NCBI GenBank assembly: GCA_964445775.1
Contig: CAYUMH010000007.1
Location: 1-64,000, forward strand
Direction of reading: 5' to 3'
Length of the DNA stretch: 64,000 nucleotides
Origin: Terrimonas sp964445775
Lineage (GTDB): Bacteria; Bacteroidota; Bacteroidia; Chitinophagales; Chitinophagaceae
In this document: positions 40,559-49,615 of the stretch, piece by piece
Numbering within the stretch: position 1 is the first letter of the stretch
Layout: every line of letters starts with the position of its first letter
Position numbers and translations under genes: made by a program
Notes under the pieces: generated by a model
Database searches by the model: none
Told to the model about the DNA's origin: nothing
Seen by the model: only the letters and a program-made list of their open reading frames with translations

Positions 40559-42007
40559 CTAATTGACCCATTGCTTTTCGTCCTGTACACAATGTTTCAG
40601 CTCTATCTTTACCTTGAATTTATTACGCAGGTGTCGGGCCATGGCATCGGCTGCGTATACACTGCGGTGTTGTCCGCCGGTACAGCCAAAGGATACCATC
40701 AGGCTTCCAAAACCACGTTGAATATATTGTTCAACGGTCATGTCCACAATATCAAATACACTGTTTAAAAAATCAGGCATTTTGGTCTGTTGCTCCAGGT
40801 AATCTATCACCTCTTTATCACGACCGGTTTTTGATTTCATGCTGTCAATACGACCCGGGTTTAAAATGCCCCGGCAATCGAACATAAAACCACCGCCATT
40901 ATCGGTATCATCCTTAGGCAGTTCTTTTTTATAAGAGAAGCTGCAGATCTTTACCACCAGCGGTGTTGATTCATCGGCCTGTGTAGGGGTGAACTGGGCG
41001 ATCACTTCATCAGCCACACAGATATCCAGTACTTTTTTAAATTCAGGTACGGAGATACCCAGGTGCTGGTTCTCGAAAAATTCGCGCAGGTTTTTTAATG
41101 CCTGCGGAATGCTGGTCAGGAACTGTGCCTTACGTTCAAAAAGGCCTCTGAAGCCATAAGCGCCCAGTACCTGTAATAAGCGTATCAATACATACCCGTT
41201 GTACTGGTTGTTAAACAGGTTGCGATCCAAAGGCTCCTGCAATAATGCTTCAAAGCTATTCATATAATCTTCCAGCAAACGATCCTTCCAATCCGCTGGC
41301 AGGTTAGCCCGGGCCTGCCATAACATAGAAGCCACATCGTATTGCGGCGCACCTTTCATACCACCCTGGTAATCGATAAAATGTACACTATCATCATCAC
41401 TCACCATAATATTCCGGCTTTGAAAATCGCGGAACATAAAGTATTTGTATTCAGTACGGGTTAAATAAGTACTCAGCGCTTCAAAATCATCTATCAATTT
41501 TTGCTTGTCGTAAGGCTTACGCAAAGCATCTAAAAAATAATATTTAAAGTACAGCAGGTCGGCCATGATAGCCTGTTTGCCGAATTCAGTATTGGTCAGG
41601 CAACGTTTATAATCCAAACCTTTATCACCTTTTACCTGCAGGTTGGCCAGTGCCGTCAGACTTTTTTGGAACAGGTTATATACCTCATCGCAAAAGCCTT
41701 CTTTTTCCAGGCGGTTGAGTAAGGATACATCGCCAAAGTCTTCCTGTAAATAAATTTCCCCGTCCTCACTAAAGGCAAATATTTCCGGTACGGTTAATCC
41801 TTTTCCTTTAAAATGATCGGTAAAGTACTTGAACGTATCATTTTCTTTTATGTTGGCACCATAGGTACCTATATAAGTTTTTCCAGGGCCGTACAACCTG
41901 AAATACCGGCGTTCGCTGCCGGATTGAGGCAATACATCCAATGACAGGGGCATTTCGCCTTTCCACGAAAAATACAGCTGTTTAACGGCTTCAATCATTT
42001 CTTGCAT
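40559..42007 (-). CDS. AmgK-like sugar kinase fused to RapZ C-terminal domain
   Basis: The 482-residue protein joins two modules. Residues about 1-320 form an aminoglycoside-phosphotransferase-type kinase, with the catalytic loop FRDFQSRNIMV and metal-binding FIDYQGG, as in AmgK, which phosphorylates anomeric MurNAc/GlcNAc. Residues about 330-480 are a RapZ C-terminal domain (FDCRGILNPGR, VSFGCTGGQHRSVYAAD), known to bind GlcN6P. I start at MQEMIEA (42007). It could sense amino-sugar levels while recycling cell wall with MurU; inference. Confidence 0.84.
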   Translation of the reverse strand: MQEMIEAVKQLYFSWKGEMPLSLDVLPQSGSERRYFRLYGPGKTYIGTYGANIKENDTFKYFTDHFKGKGLTVPEIFAFSEDGEIYLQEDFGDVSLLNRLEKEGFCDEVYNLFQKSLTALANLQVKGDKGLDYKRCLTNTEFGKQAIMADLLYFKYYFLDALRKPYDKQKLIDDFEALSTYLTRTEYKYFMFRDFQSRNIMVSDDDSVHFIDYQGGMKGAPQYDVASMLWQARANLPADWKDRLLEDYMNSFEALLQEPLDRNLFNNQYNGYVLIRLLQVLGAYGFRGLFERKAQFLTSIPQALKNLREFFENQHLGISVPEFKKVLDICVADEVIAQFTPTQADESTPLVVKICSFSYKKELPKDDTDNGGGFMFDCRGILNPGRIDSMKSKTGRDKEVIDYLEQQTKMPDFLNSVFDIVDMTVEQYIQRGFGSLMVSFGCTGGQHRSVYAADAMARHLRNKFKVKIELKHCVQDEKQWVN

Positions 42008-42251
42008 GCTGCAAATATAAGTAGCCTCCCCCAACCTTTTTCCGGTACTGGTTAAACTGTTTTATGTTTAAAAACTAGTTAGATTTTTGTTCATTAATAG
42101 TACCGGCCCGGTATCTTGCTTTGGTTCGTGAGACGGGTAATTATATAGCTGTTAGACCATGGAAAGGGCCAAATTGTCACCATTTTGTTAAAAACTGATA
42201 AGAGAGCTTAATACGGCGATAATTCCCTAATTTGGTAAAAAATTAAACCAA

Positions 42252-43343
42252 ATGAAAAAACACTCCTACCTGTTCCTGCTATTGGCAGGTTTTTTTGTGC
42301 TTGTTACAAGCTGTACCAGAAATGACCTTGAACATTCTCCCCCAGAAACACCAGTAATTAAAGTTGCAAATGAATGGCTTACAAGTCGTGTGAAAGAAGG
42401 GGAAACCGTAAGAAACGAAAGGGTTGAATTACTACGGCAAAGTATTCTACCTGCGCAAGCCTCCACAGAAACCCTGGAAGATGGAGAAAAGTTGATTATC
42501 GTTCCTATTGCCGCTGGTTTCAAAATGAACACCAACCGTGATAAAAACGCTGATCATTACCTGCTTCTGTTTGAGAACAAAAACCAAGAAGTGTACAAAG
42601 GTAATATTGTGCAGTTTATTCCTTTAAATGGTCAACAAAGAAGTTTGCCTAAAAACACACTTAGCCGTTTATGGAACTGTGAAGATGTTAATGCAAATGG
42701 CAGCTTTACAATATTGACCATTTTTGATAAACATCTCTACGAGGTTGATTTTGAAAATGGTAAAAAAACAAGATATGCAGAAATGACAACGGAAAAAAAG
42801 GGCGGTAACAGTTTAGTTTTACATGACCGTTCTACCAGCGAGAATGACCCAGATTGTATTGATTATTATTTAGAAACCACAACAACCTACACAGATGGAA
42901 CAAAAGAAGTTACAACACAATATGTTGGTACTACATGTTATCCAGGTCAATGCGTTCCAGGTGAACAGTGTTCAGTAATTTTTAACCCTGACGGTGGAGG
43001 AAGCGCTCCTGATGATGAAGTGGAATCCTCAAAAAGCTTAATTTGGCATGTTTATAATCCTAGTGGTCCGCTTAATGCGAGTACACATGGGTACGGCGTG
43101 AACTCTCTTGAAACCGTAAAATATAAAAAAAATGCATCTGCTCCCCAAGGTGGTTACTTTACAAAAATACGTCATGATAATTCTGAATGTAATATCTGGA
43201 ATGCTTCATATATGGAAGACGAAAATAAAGTTAGTGCAAAGGAGCAAACAGCTACAAGTAGTGTAAAAGGCCACTATTTCCTAGAGGGTCGACGGTATGG
43301 TATAAATAATTCAAAATCCTGGCAACTTAGCGACGTCAAATAA
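42252..43343 (+). CDS. Unknown lipoprotein (363 aa), AT-rich
   Basis: The signal ends at VLVTSCTRND, Cys at residue 21. The rest shows no motif I recognise. It contains a Cys-rich patch (CYPGQCVPGEQC) near residue 235 and a segment rich in Gly/Asp/Ser near 250. Codon use is more AT-rich than flanking genes. It lies 2 bases from another unknown secreted protein, with which it likely forms an operon. Possibly horizontally acquired. Confidence 0.5.
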   Translation: MKKHSYLFLLLAGFFVLVTSCTRNDLEHSPPETPVIKVANEWLTSRVKEGETVRNERVELLRQSILPAQASTETLEDGEKLIIVPIAAGFKMNTNRDKNADHYLLLFENKNQEVYKGNIVQFIPLNGQQRSLPKNTLSRLWNCEDVNANGSFTILTIFDKHLYEVDFENGKKTRYAEMTTEKKGGNSLVLHDRSTSENDPDCIDYYLETTTTYTDGTKEVTTQYVGTTCYPGQCVPGEQCSVIFNPDGGGSAPDDEVESSKSLIWHVYNPSGPLNASTHGYGVNSLETVKYKKNASAPQGGYFTKIRHDNSECNIWNASYMEDENKVSAKEQTATSSVKGHYFLEGRRYGINNSKSWQLSDVK

Positions 43344-43345
43344 AC

Positions 43346-44083
43346 ATGAAGTTATTAATCTCAATCAATATATGTTGCTGGCTCCTGTTTTCTTGTAGTT
43401 CACAGGGGCAGCAACATATTAACGCAGGTGTTGTTAAAAGTAATTTTGAACTTTTTTCTACTGCAGCTACACCTCCCTTTGTGTCCTCTTTTTTAATTTG
43501 GTATAGGGACAGTACTGCAATAATGGAGATAAAGACAGTAAGTTTTGATACGAAATACGGACAAGCTACTGTTAGGAAAGATACTATTATGCATTATTTG
43601 TATATGGATTTGCGAACGATGTCGTTTTACCAGTACGGTACTTTTACAGATACGGCCCAATTACAAAAATCTTACTGGCAGCCAGATTCTTTATACATTG
43701 ATGGCGGTTGGAATTTTTATTATGACAAAAATATTGTTATGATAGATAAGCCTGAACTCCTTCATGATACAACGATAAACAATATTGACTACAAACGGAT
43801 AAAATTTGTATCCTTGGAAAATCAGAAGCTTGGAGCTTATTCAATTGGCTATTTACGTTGTGACATAGGGAGATCAATATTTTCTAACGAAAAAATATAT
43901 AGTGACAGTATTAATTGTTGCTTGATGAAAACAGAACATTTTCAAAATAAAACAAATATTAAAGGAGCAATGCAAGGCATTGAGTTCTTACGAGATTCCC
44001 TTAATACCGAAGAGATAAAGGTTTTTGATACCTGGGAACAGTATGCTAAAGAGCATCCTCCGAAAAAGAAAAAACTAAAATGA
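43346..44083 (+). CDS. Unknown lipoprotein (245 aa), AT-rich
   Basis: This short secreted protein has lipobox LLFSCSSQG with Cys at residue 17. Many beta-strand-like alternations (FLIWYRDSTAIMEIK, YLYMDLRTMSFYQYG) and a basic tail ending KKKKLK are visible. No family is recognised. The start is 2 bases after the stop of the preceding lipoprotein, so the pair is translationally linked. A terminator hairpin follows the stop. Confidence 0.5.
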   Translation: MKLLISINICCWLLFSCSSQGQQHINAGVVKSNFELFSTAATPPFVSSFLIWYRDSTAIMEIKTVSFDTKYGQATVRKDTIMHYLYMDLRTMSFYQYGTFTDTAQLQKSYWQPDSLYIDGGWNFYYDKNIVMIDKPELLHDTTINNIDYKRIKFVSLENQKLGAYSIGYLRCDIGRSIFSNEKIYSDSINCCLMKTEHFQNKTNIKGAMQGIEFLRDSLNTEEIKVFDTWEQYAKEHPPKKKKLK

Positions 44084-44084
44084 A

Positions 44085-44109
44085 AAATGGCGACTTCGGT
44101 CGCCTTTTT
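44085..44109 (+). terminator. Intrinsic terminator after the lipoprotein pair
   Basis: The short stem GGCGAC-TTCG-GTCGCC, with a stable UUCG loop, is followed by TTTTT. Confidence 0.75.
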
Positions 44110-44458
44110 CATATCATTTTTTATCTAAAACATCCTAACCTTAAAACGCTTTTTCCAAAACATTTTCCATCAATGGAGGGAAAAAGGTTTGGAAGATAGG
44201 AAAGTGGTCTAATAATGTATATATATTACCTGGCACTTTCTCCCCTGACTTCTCCCACTTCTTCCAGGTAAAGAAGAAATGGTTTGCCTTTAAAAGATAT
44301 TTTAACAGCTGATGAATGCACTACAGCACAAGTGTGCGACGCAAGAGACGATGCCCGGAGTTACTGTAGCCGGGGCCATAAAAAACATTAACGGGAAACA
44401 ACACTAACACTCATTAGTTTTTTGACTAAATTTGTAGCTTAACCAGATTGTTTAGTAC
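44110..44458. other. Gene-free interval with dispersed-repeat fragment
   Basis: Around 44333-44352 there is a TGCGACGCAAGAGACGATGC piece related to the repeats at 20581 and 21286. A TAAATTTG box (44427-44434) upstream of the mutase start may be a promoter. Otherwise no features. Confidence 0.4.
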
Positions 44459-45868
44459 ATGTATAAAGTAAGGATTGTTACTGCCGCCTCCCTGTTTGAC
44501 GGGCACGATGCCGCCATTAATATTATGCGTCGTATTCTGCAGAGCTAGGGGGCCGAGATCATTCACCTGGGCCATAACCGCAGCGTACACGAAATTGTGG
44601 AATGTGCTATTGAGGAAGATGCACACGGCATTGCCATTACCAGCTACCAGGGCGGGCATGTGGAGTTTTTTAAGTACATGAGAGACCTGCTGACCCAAAA
44701 CGGCTGCGGACATATAAAAATATTCGGCGGTGGCGGTGGTACCATTCTGCCGCAGGAAATTGACGAATTACACCATTATGGCATCACCAAGATATATAGT
44801 CCCGATGATGGCCGTAAAATGGGCCTGGAAGGCATGATACAGGATGTAATTGATGGCTGTACACCACCGGAATTTACCACGCCGGATAAAGCTGCAAAAA
44901 ATACTTACTGGAGCGCCCCGGCGCAATGGGGTAATGAACTGCCACTGGGTGAAGCAAAAGATGTAAGAAAACTCGCCCGCGCCATTAGCTTAAGCGAACT
45001 AGGATTGGGTGATACAGATTATACAACTGTTACCGGAACGGCACCTGTGCTGGGTATTACCGGAACGGGCGGCGCCGGTAAATCATCAGTAACCGATGAG
45101 TTTGTAAGACGTTACCTGCACAGCTTTACCGATAAGACCATTGCCGTTATTTCGGTAGACCCCTCCAAGAAAAAAACAGGTGGTGCCCTGCTGGGCGACC
45201 GCATACGCATGAACGCCATCTCCCACAGCCGTGCCTACATGCGCAGTATGGCCACCCGTGACGATAACACGGCCTTAAGCGGCTATGTACAGGAAGCCAT
45301 TAATATTTGTAAAAATGCCGGTTATGACCTGGTGATATTAGAGAGTGCCGGTGTGGGCCAGAGTGATGCTTCCATACTGGACCATTGCGACGTGAGCATG
45401 TATGTAATGACACCGGAGTATGGCGCGGCATCGCAGCTGGAAAAAATTAATATGCTGGACTATGCCGATGTAGTGTGTATTAATAAGTTTGACAAAGCCG
45501 GTGCATTGGATGCGTATAATGATGTATGCAAACAGTATAAACGCAACCACCAGTTATTTACAGCAAAGAATGAGGATATACCGGTAATTGGCAGTATTGC
45601 CGCACAGTTTAATGATGCCGGGGTGAACAGCTTATTTGCTAAATTAATACAGGTGATCAAAGAAAAAACAGGTGCCGAGTTTGGCGCAGCCGTTGCTGAG
45701 CATAACGATAAAGAAACCACCAAAAGCCTGGTGATACCAGCCAAACGGGTACGCTATTTATCTGAAATTACCGATGCGGTACGCGGGTATAATAAATGGG
45801 CAACAGAACAAAGTGACATTGCTACAAAATTATACCAGCTGCAGGGTACCATCGATATGTTAAGCTGA
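44459..45868 (+). pseudogene. icmF: IcmF-type N-terminal half (B12-binding plus G-protein domain), with in-frame TAG
   Basis: From ATG 44459 the frame encodes TAASLFDGHDAAINIMRRIL, the B12-binding start of fused isobutyryl-CoA mutase (IcmF), but codon 30 is TAG (44546-44548). After it the same frame continues GAEIIHLGHNRSVHEIVE and runs to 45868. The MeaB-like G domain shows GTGGAGKSS, VISVDPSKKKTGG and DRIRMN. Translation starting at 44597 would lose the cobalamin-binding DGH motif. The catalytic domain is a separate frame starting at 45955. Either a recent nonsense mutation or a sequencing error at one base explains the stop. Confidence 0.7.
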
Positions 45869-45954
45869 TGCTACAAGCACCGGGACATTGAATCATCAAC
45901 ATACAGTTCAAAAACATTAAAACCTTTCTGTAAAGGTTCGCGGAGATCAAACTT

Positions 45955-47913
45955 ATGTCATTAGAAGCTTTAAAAAATAAACAACAGGAATTAGAAGCCA
46001 AGCTGGAGCCGGCTGTAAAAAAGCTATTGGAACAGTGGAAGGGGTTGCAGGAAAAATATAATAAAGATGTTTTTGAATACCAGGTAAGGGATAAGGTGAT
46101 TAAGCAGGAATTAACCACTACTTCCCTGAGCGGTACCAAAATTAAAAAAGTGGTACTACCCCGTTATAAGGACTGGGGCGATATTTTACAGTGGATGTTG
46201 CAGGAAAATGTTCCGGGAGAATTTCCTTACACTTCCGGTGTATTTGAACTAAAACGCCAGGGCGAAGACCCCACCCGTATGTTTGCCGGTGAAGGTGGCC
46301 CGGAGCGTACCAATAAACGTTTTCACTATGTAAGTAATGAGCAGCCGGCCAAACGTTTATCCACAGCGTTTGACAGTGTTACCTTATATGGCGAAGACCC
46401 TGATCACCGACCCGATATTTATGGTAAAATTGGTAACAGTGGCGTGAGCATTGCCACGGTAGATGATGCCAAAAAGTTATACAGCGGTTTTGATCTCTGC
46501 GATCCCAAAACATCCGTATCCATGACCATTAACGGCCCGGCACCCATGCTGCTGGCTTTTTTCATGAATGCGGCCATTGACCAGCAATGCGAAAAATGGA
46601 TTGCGGCTAATGGTAAAGAAGATTTGATAAAAGCCGCTTTTGAAAAAAAATATGCCCATTTACCCAAACCTACTTATTACAACCCCTCTTCCCCCGAAAG
46701 GTTACCGGAAGGAAATAACGGATTAGGATTGACGTTACTTGGACTTAGTGGCGATGAAGTATTACCAGCCGACGTGTATAATGAAATAAAAGCATCGGCC
46801 CTGGCACAGGTAAGGGGTACGGTGCAGGCCGATATTTTAAAGGAGGACCAGGCACAGAATACCTGTATCTTCTCTACCGAGTTTGCCCTGAAATTAATGG
46901 GTGATGTACAGGAGTATTTTATTGAACAGAAAGTACGTAATTTTTATAGTGTCAGCATCAGCGGTTATCATATTGCCGAAGCCGGCGCCAACCCTATTAC
47001 CCAACTGGCCCTTACCCTGGCCAATGGCTTTACCTATGTAGAGTATTATTTACACCGGGGCATGCATATTGATGATTTTGCTCCCAACCTTTCGTTCTTC
47101 TTCAGCAATGGTATGGACCCTGAGTACAGTGTAATTGGCCGTGTGGCCCGCCGCATCTGGGCCAAAGCCATGAAGTATAAGTATAATGGTAACGACCGGT
47201 CGCAAAAATTAAAATACCATATTCAAACCAGCGGCCGCAGCCTACACGCCCAGGAAATTGATTTTAACGATATACGCACCACCCTGCAGGCTTTGTATGC
47301 CATTTACGACAACTGTAATTCCTTACACACCAATGCCTACGACGAAGCCATTACCACGCCTACCGAAGAGAGTGTACGCCGTGCCATGGCCATACAGCTG
47401 ATCATTAACCGCGAGTTTGGCGCGGCTAAAACGGAGAACTTTATGCAGGGCAGTTTTGCCATGGAAGAGTTGACCGACCTGGTAGAAGAAGCCGTGTTAA
47501 CCGAGTTTGACCGCATTAATGAACGTGGTGGTGTGCTGGGCGCTATGGAAAGAATGTACCAGCGCAATAAGATACAGGAAGAAAGCCTGCATTATGAAAT
47601 GCTGAAACATACCGGTGAATACCCGATAGTTGGGGTTAACACCTTCCTGAATAAAAAAGGCAGCCCAACTGTAATTCCAACTGAAGTGATCCGCAGTACC
47701 AAAGAAGAAAAGGAGCAACAGATAGATAACCTGCATGCTTTTTATAAACGCAACGAAACAAAAAGCAAACAAGCCCTGGAAGATTTAAAAAAGGTAGCGG
47801 TACAAAACGGCAACCTGTTTACACAGTTAATGGAAACTGTAAAATACTGTTCATTGGGGCAGATAACCCATGCATTATATGAAGTGGGCGGGCAATACAG
47901 GCGAAATATGTAA
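45955..47913 (+). CDS. Acyl-CoA mutase catalytic domain, IcmF-type C-terminal half
   Basis: The 652-residue protein is the substrate-binding TIM-barrel part of a B12-dependent acyl-CoA mutase. Visible blocks are FPYTSGVFELKRQGEDPTRM, FAGEGGPERTNKRFHYVS, RLSTAFDSVTLYGEDPDHRP and SVSMTINGPAPMLLAFFMNAA. Together with the preceding 470-codon frame it makes up the usual about 1,120-residue IcmF, but 86 bases and a frame change separate them. Isobutyryl- versus methylmalonyl-CoA specificity cannot be read off. A terminator follows. Confidence 0.85.
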   Translation: MSLEALKNKQQELEAKLEPAVKKLLEQWKGLQEKYNKDVFEYQVRDKVIKQELTTTSLSGTKIKKVVLPRYKDWGDILQWMLQENVPGEFPYTSGVFELKRQGEDPTRMFAGEGGPERTNKRFHYVSNEQPAKRLSTAFDSVTLYGEDPDHRPDIYGKIGNSGVSIATVDDAKKLYSGFDLCDPKTSVSMTINGPAPMLLAFFMNAAIDQQCEKWIAANGKEDLIKAAFEKKYAHLPKPTYYNPSSPERLPEGNNGLGLTLLGLSGDEVLPADVYNEIKASALAQVRGTVQADILKEDQAQNTCIFSTEFALKLMGDVQEYFIEQKVRNFYSVSISGYHIAEAGANPITQLALTLANGFTYVEYYLHRGMHIDDFAPNLSFFFSNGMDPEYSVIGRVARRIWAKAMKYKYNGNDRSQKLKYHIQTSGRSLHAQEIDFNDIRTTLQALYAIYDNCNSLHTNAYDEAITTPTEESVRRAMAIQLIINREFGAAKTENFMQGSFAMEELTDLVEEAVLTEFDRINERGGVLGAMERMYQRNKIQEESLHYEMLKHTGEYPIVGVNTFLNKKGSPTVIPTEVIRSTKEEKEQQIDNLHAFYKRNETKSKQALEDLKKVAVQNGNLFTQLMETVKYCSLGQITHALYEVGGQYRRNM

Positions 47914-47984
47914 GCGGGGCTGTCAGCTATAGTAATACTGTTCGGCTACATACCCGGCTGTACGCTATAACCCTTCACCTTGTT

Positions 47985-48021
47985 ACGGGTTGCCGCTTCC
48001 ATCCGGCAGCCCGTCTTTTTT
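47985..48021 (+). terminator. Intrinsic terminator after the mutase gene
   Basis: ACGGGTTGCCG and CGGCAGCCCGT pair (one bulge) and are followed by TTTTTT on the plus strand. Confidence 0.7.
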
Positions 48022-48101
48022 ATCACTTTGTTAAGCAATGGGGCTTTCGTAACAAATAATTTTCCATTATTTTTATGGGTTCACCAACCACCCATTCCAC
48101 C

Positions 48102-48797
48102 ATGAATAAAAAAGGTTTCATTGTACTTGTCGCCGCTGCTATTTTTAGTTTTACATTCACCAGTTGTTCCACTTCCAAACGGGTAGATAAAGGCATTAAA
48201 AAATACTATGCCAATACCATTCCCGAAAAAGTAAAGAACAACGATTATATCAGCTTTACGGTAGAGAATACTTTACCCGCCAATGAAATTTCCCAAACCC
48301 GCAAAACAAAGAACAAATTAATACCGGCTCTTTTTTACTGGAAATGGCGTACAGAAAATACATCTGTCATCAACAATATGATGCCCATACAGTATTTTAC
48401 CAGCAGTTTTATTACTGCCGCCAACAGCCGCAAATTAAAAGAGAAATTAAATGGCGGCACGGTTAACTTAACCATCAGGGATAACCCGGCCAATTTTGTA
48501 TATGTTATTGATGGCTGGATGGTTTTCCTGGTACTGGCCTATATTGGTGGCGAGAAAGTTGCCATTGAACCATCAAACAATAATTTTTCTGTAAACTATA
48601 CCATCAGCTATCCTTCCGGACAAACCAAACAGGGTACCTTAACCACGGCCAATATCAACCGCGAAAAAGCACCCCGCTATTTTCAGAATGTAAAAGGGTT
48701 TACCCGTGAGTATTTAGCCAGTTGCGATAATAATATAAAAGCGATGGCTAAGGACCTTGTAACCGATCTGCTTGCCCAGGTAAGTGAAACAGAATAA
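48102..48797 (+). CDS. Unknown lipoprotein (231 aa)
   Basis: I start at MNKKGFIVLVAAAIF (48102); the lipobox FTSCSTSKR gives Cys at residue 22. An in-frame ATG 27 bases upstream would spoil the signal. The mature protein shows DNPANFVYVIDGWMVFLVLAYIGG in its middle, a hydrophobic stretch, and ends LVTDLLAQVSETE. No family or function recognised; a single gene. Confidence 0.55.
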   Translation: MNKKGFIVLVAAAIFSFTFTSCSTSKRVDKGIKKYYANTIPEKVKNNDYISFTVENTLPANEISQTRKTKNKLIPALFYWKWRTENTSVINNMMPIQYFTSSFITAANSRKLKEKLNGGTVNLTIRDNPANFVYVIDGWMVFLVLAYIGGEKVAIEPSNNNFSVNYTISYPSGQTKQGTLTTANINREKAPRYFQNVKGFTREYLASCDNNIKAMAKDLVTDLLAQVSETE

Positions 48798-48843
48798 TCC
48801 TCATCTGCCGCTATTCATATTCTTAAGAACAAGAGCTTCAAAT

Positions 48844-48882
48844 AAAAAAGCCTTTACTCATTTACTGAATAAAGGCTTTTCC
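48844..48882. terminator. Bidirectional terminator
   Basis: AAAAAAGCCTTTA and TAAAGGCTTTT pair between the lipoprotein gene and the convergent pgl gene. Confidence 0.7.
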
Positions 48883-48898
48883 TTTTAAATAGTTATGT

Positions 48899-49612
48899 TT
48901 AAAAAGCAACGGCGGCTTCGTCTACCATCCATAAAGGATTGGTTTTAGGCTTAACACCCTGTACCGGGTAAACGGCTTTCGCTTTTTTAGCAAATACTGT
49001 TTTTAATACCGGTGCTTTGTTACTGCCTGCCACTAATAATACCACTTGTTTGGCCTTATTAATTAACGGGTAGGTAAAACTGATACGCCAGGTTTGTTTA
49101 CTCTCTACCCATACTTCTTTTACCAGGCGTTTGTTCTCCTGTAATATATCGGTTCGGGGGAATAAGGAAGCAGTGTGGCCGTCATCGCCCATGCCTAACA
49201 TCAGCCAGTCAAAAGCCGGTGTTTTACCACCAAAAAAAGCTTTAAGTGTTGTTTCGTATTGTTTAGCGCAATCTTTGGCAGGGCCTTTTACCGGTGTGGC
49301 AAAAATATTTTTTTTAGGTACCGGCACTTTACTTAACAGGCTATCCCAGGCCGTCTTATAATTGCTGTCCTTATCAGTTAAAGGCACAAAACGTTCATCG
49401 CTCCAGAAGAAGAAAACTTTTTTCCAATCCACGTTTTTGCTGAATGCCGGTGTGGCCAGTATTTCCAAAAAGGTTTTAGGTGTACTACCACCGGATAAGG
49501 CCACCACAAAACGCCCGTTCTTTTCAATAGCTTCCTGCGCATGCAGTACAAAGAAATGAGCTGCGGCTTCGCTTAACTTATTGGCATCCGGCCATATCAT
49601 TTTTGTGATCAT
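48899..49612 (-). CDS. pgl: 6-phosphogluconolactonase
   Basis: Pgl hydrolyses 6-phosphogluconolactone in the oxidative pentose phosphate pathway. The 237-residue DevB/Pgl protein has ALSGGSTPKTFLEIL near residue 38, FFWSDERFVPLTDKDSNY and MLGMGDDGHTASLFP, all conserved. It is the last gene of the minus-strand operon gnd-zwf-pgl, 3 bases after zwf. Confidence 0.92.
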   Translation of the reverse strand: MITKMIWPDANKLSEAAAHFFVLHAQEAIEKNGRFVVALSGGSTPKTFLEILATPAFSKNVDWKKVFFFWSDERFVPLTDKDSNYKTAWDSLLSKVPVPKKNIFATPVKGPAKDCAKQYETTLKAFFGGKTPAFDWLMLGMGDDGHTASLFPRTDILQENKRLVKEVWVESKQTWRISFTYPLINKAKQVVLLVAGSNKAPVLKTVFAKKAKAVYPVQGVKPKTNPLWMVDEAAVAF

Positions 49613-49615
49613 GAT

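Noticed and set aside
44546..44548. TAG as pyrrolysine or programmed read-through codon
   Set aside because: No pyl genes or read-through context is visible. The position lies in a normal B12-domain helix, so mutation or error is simpler.
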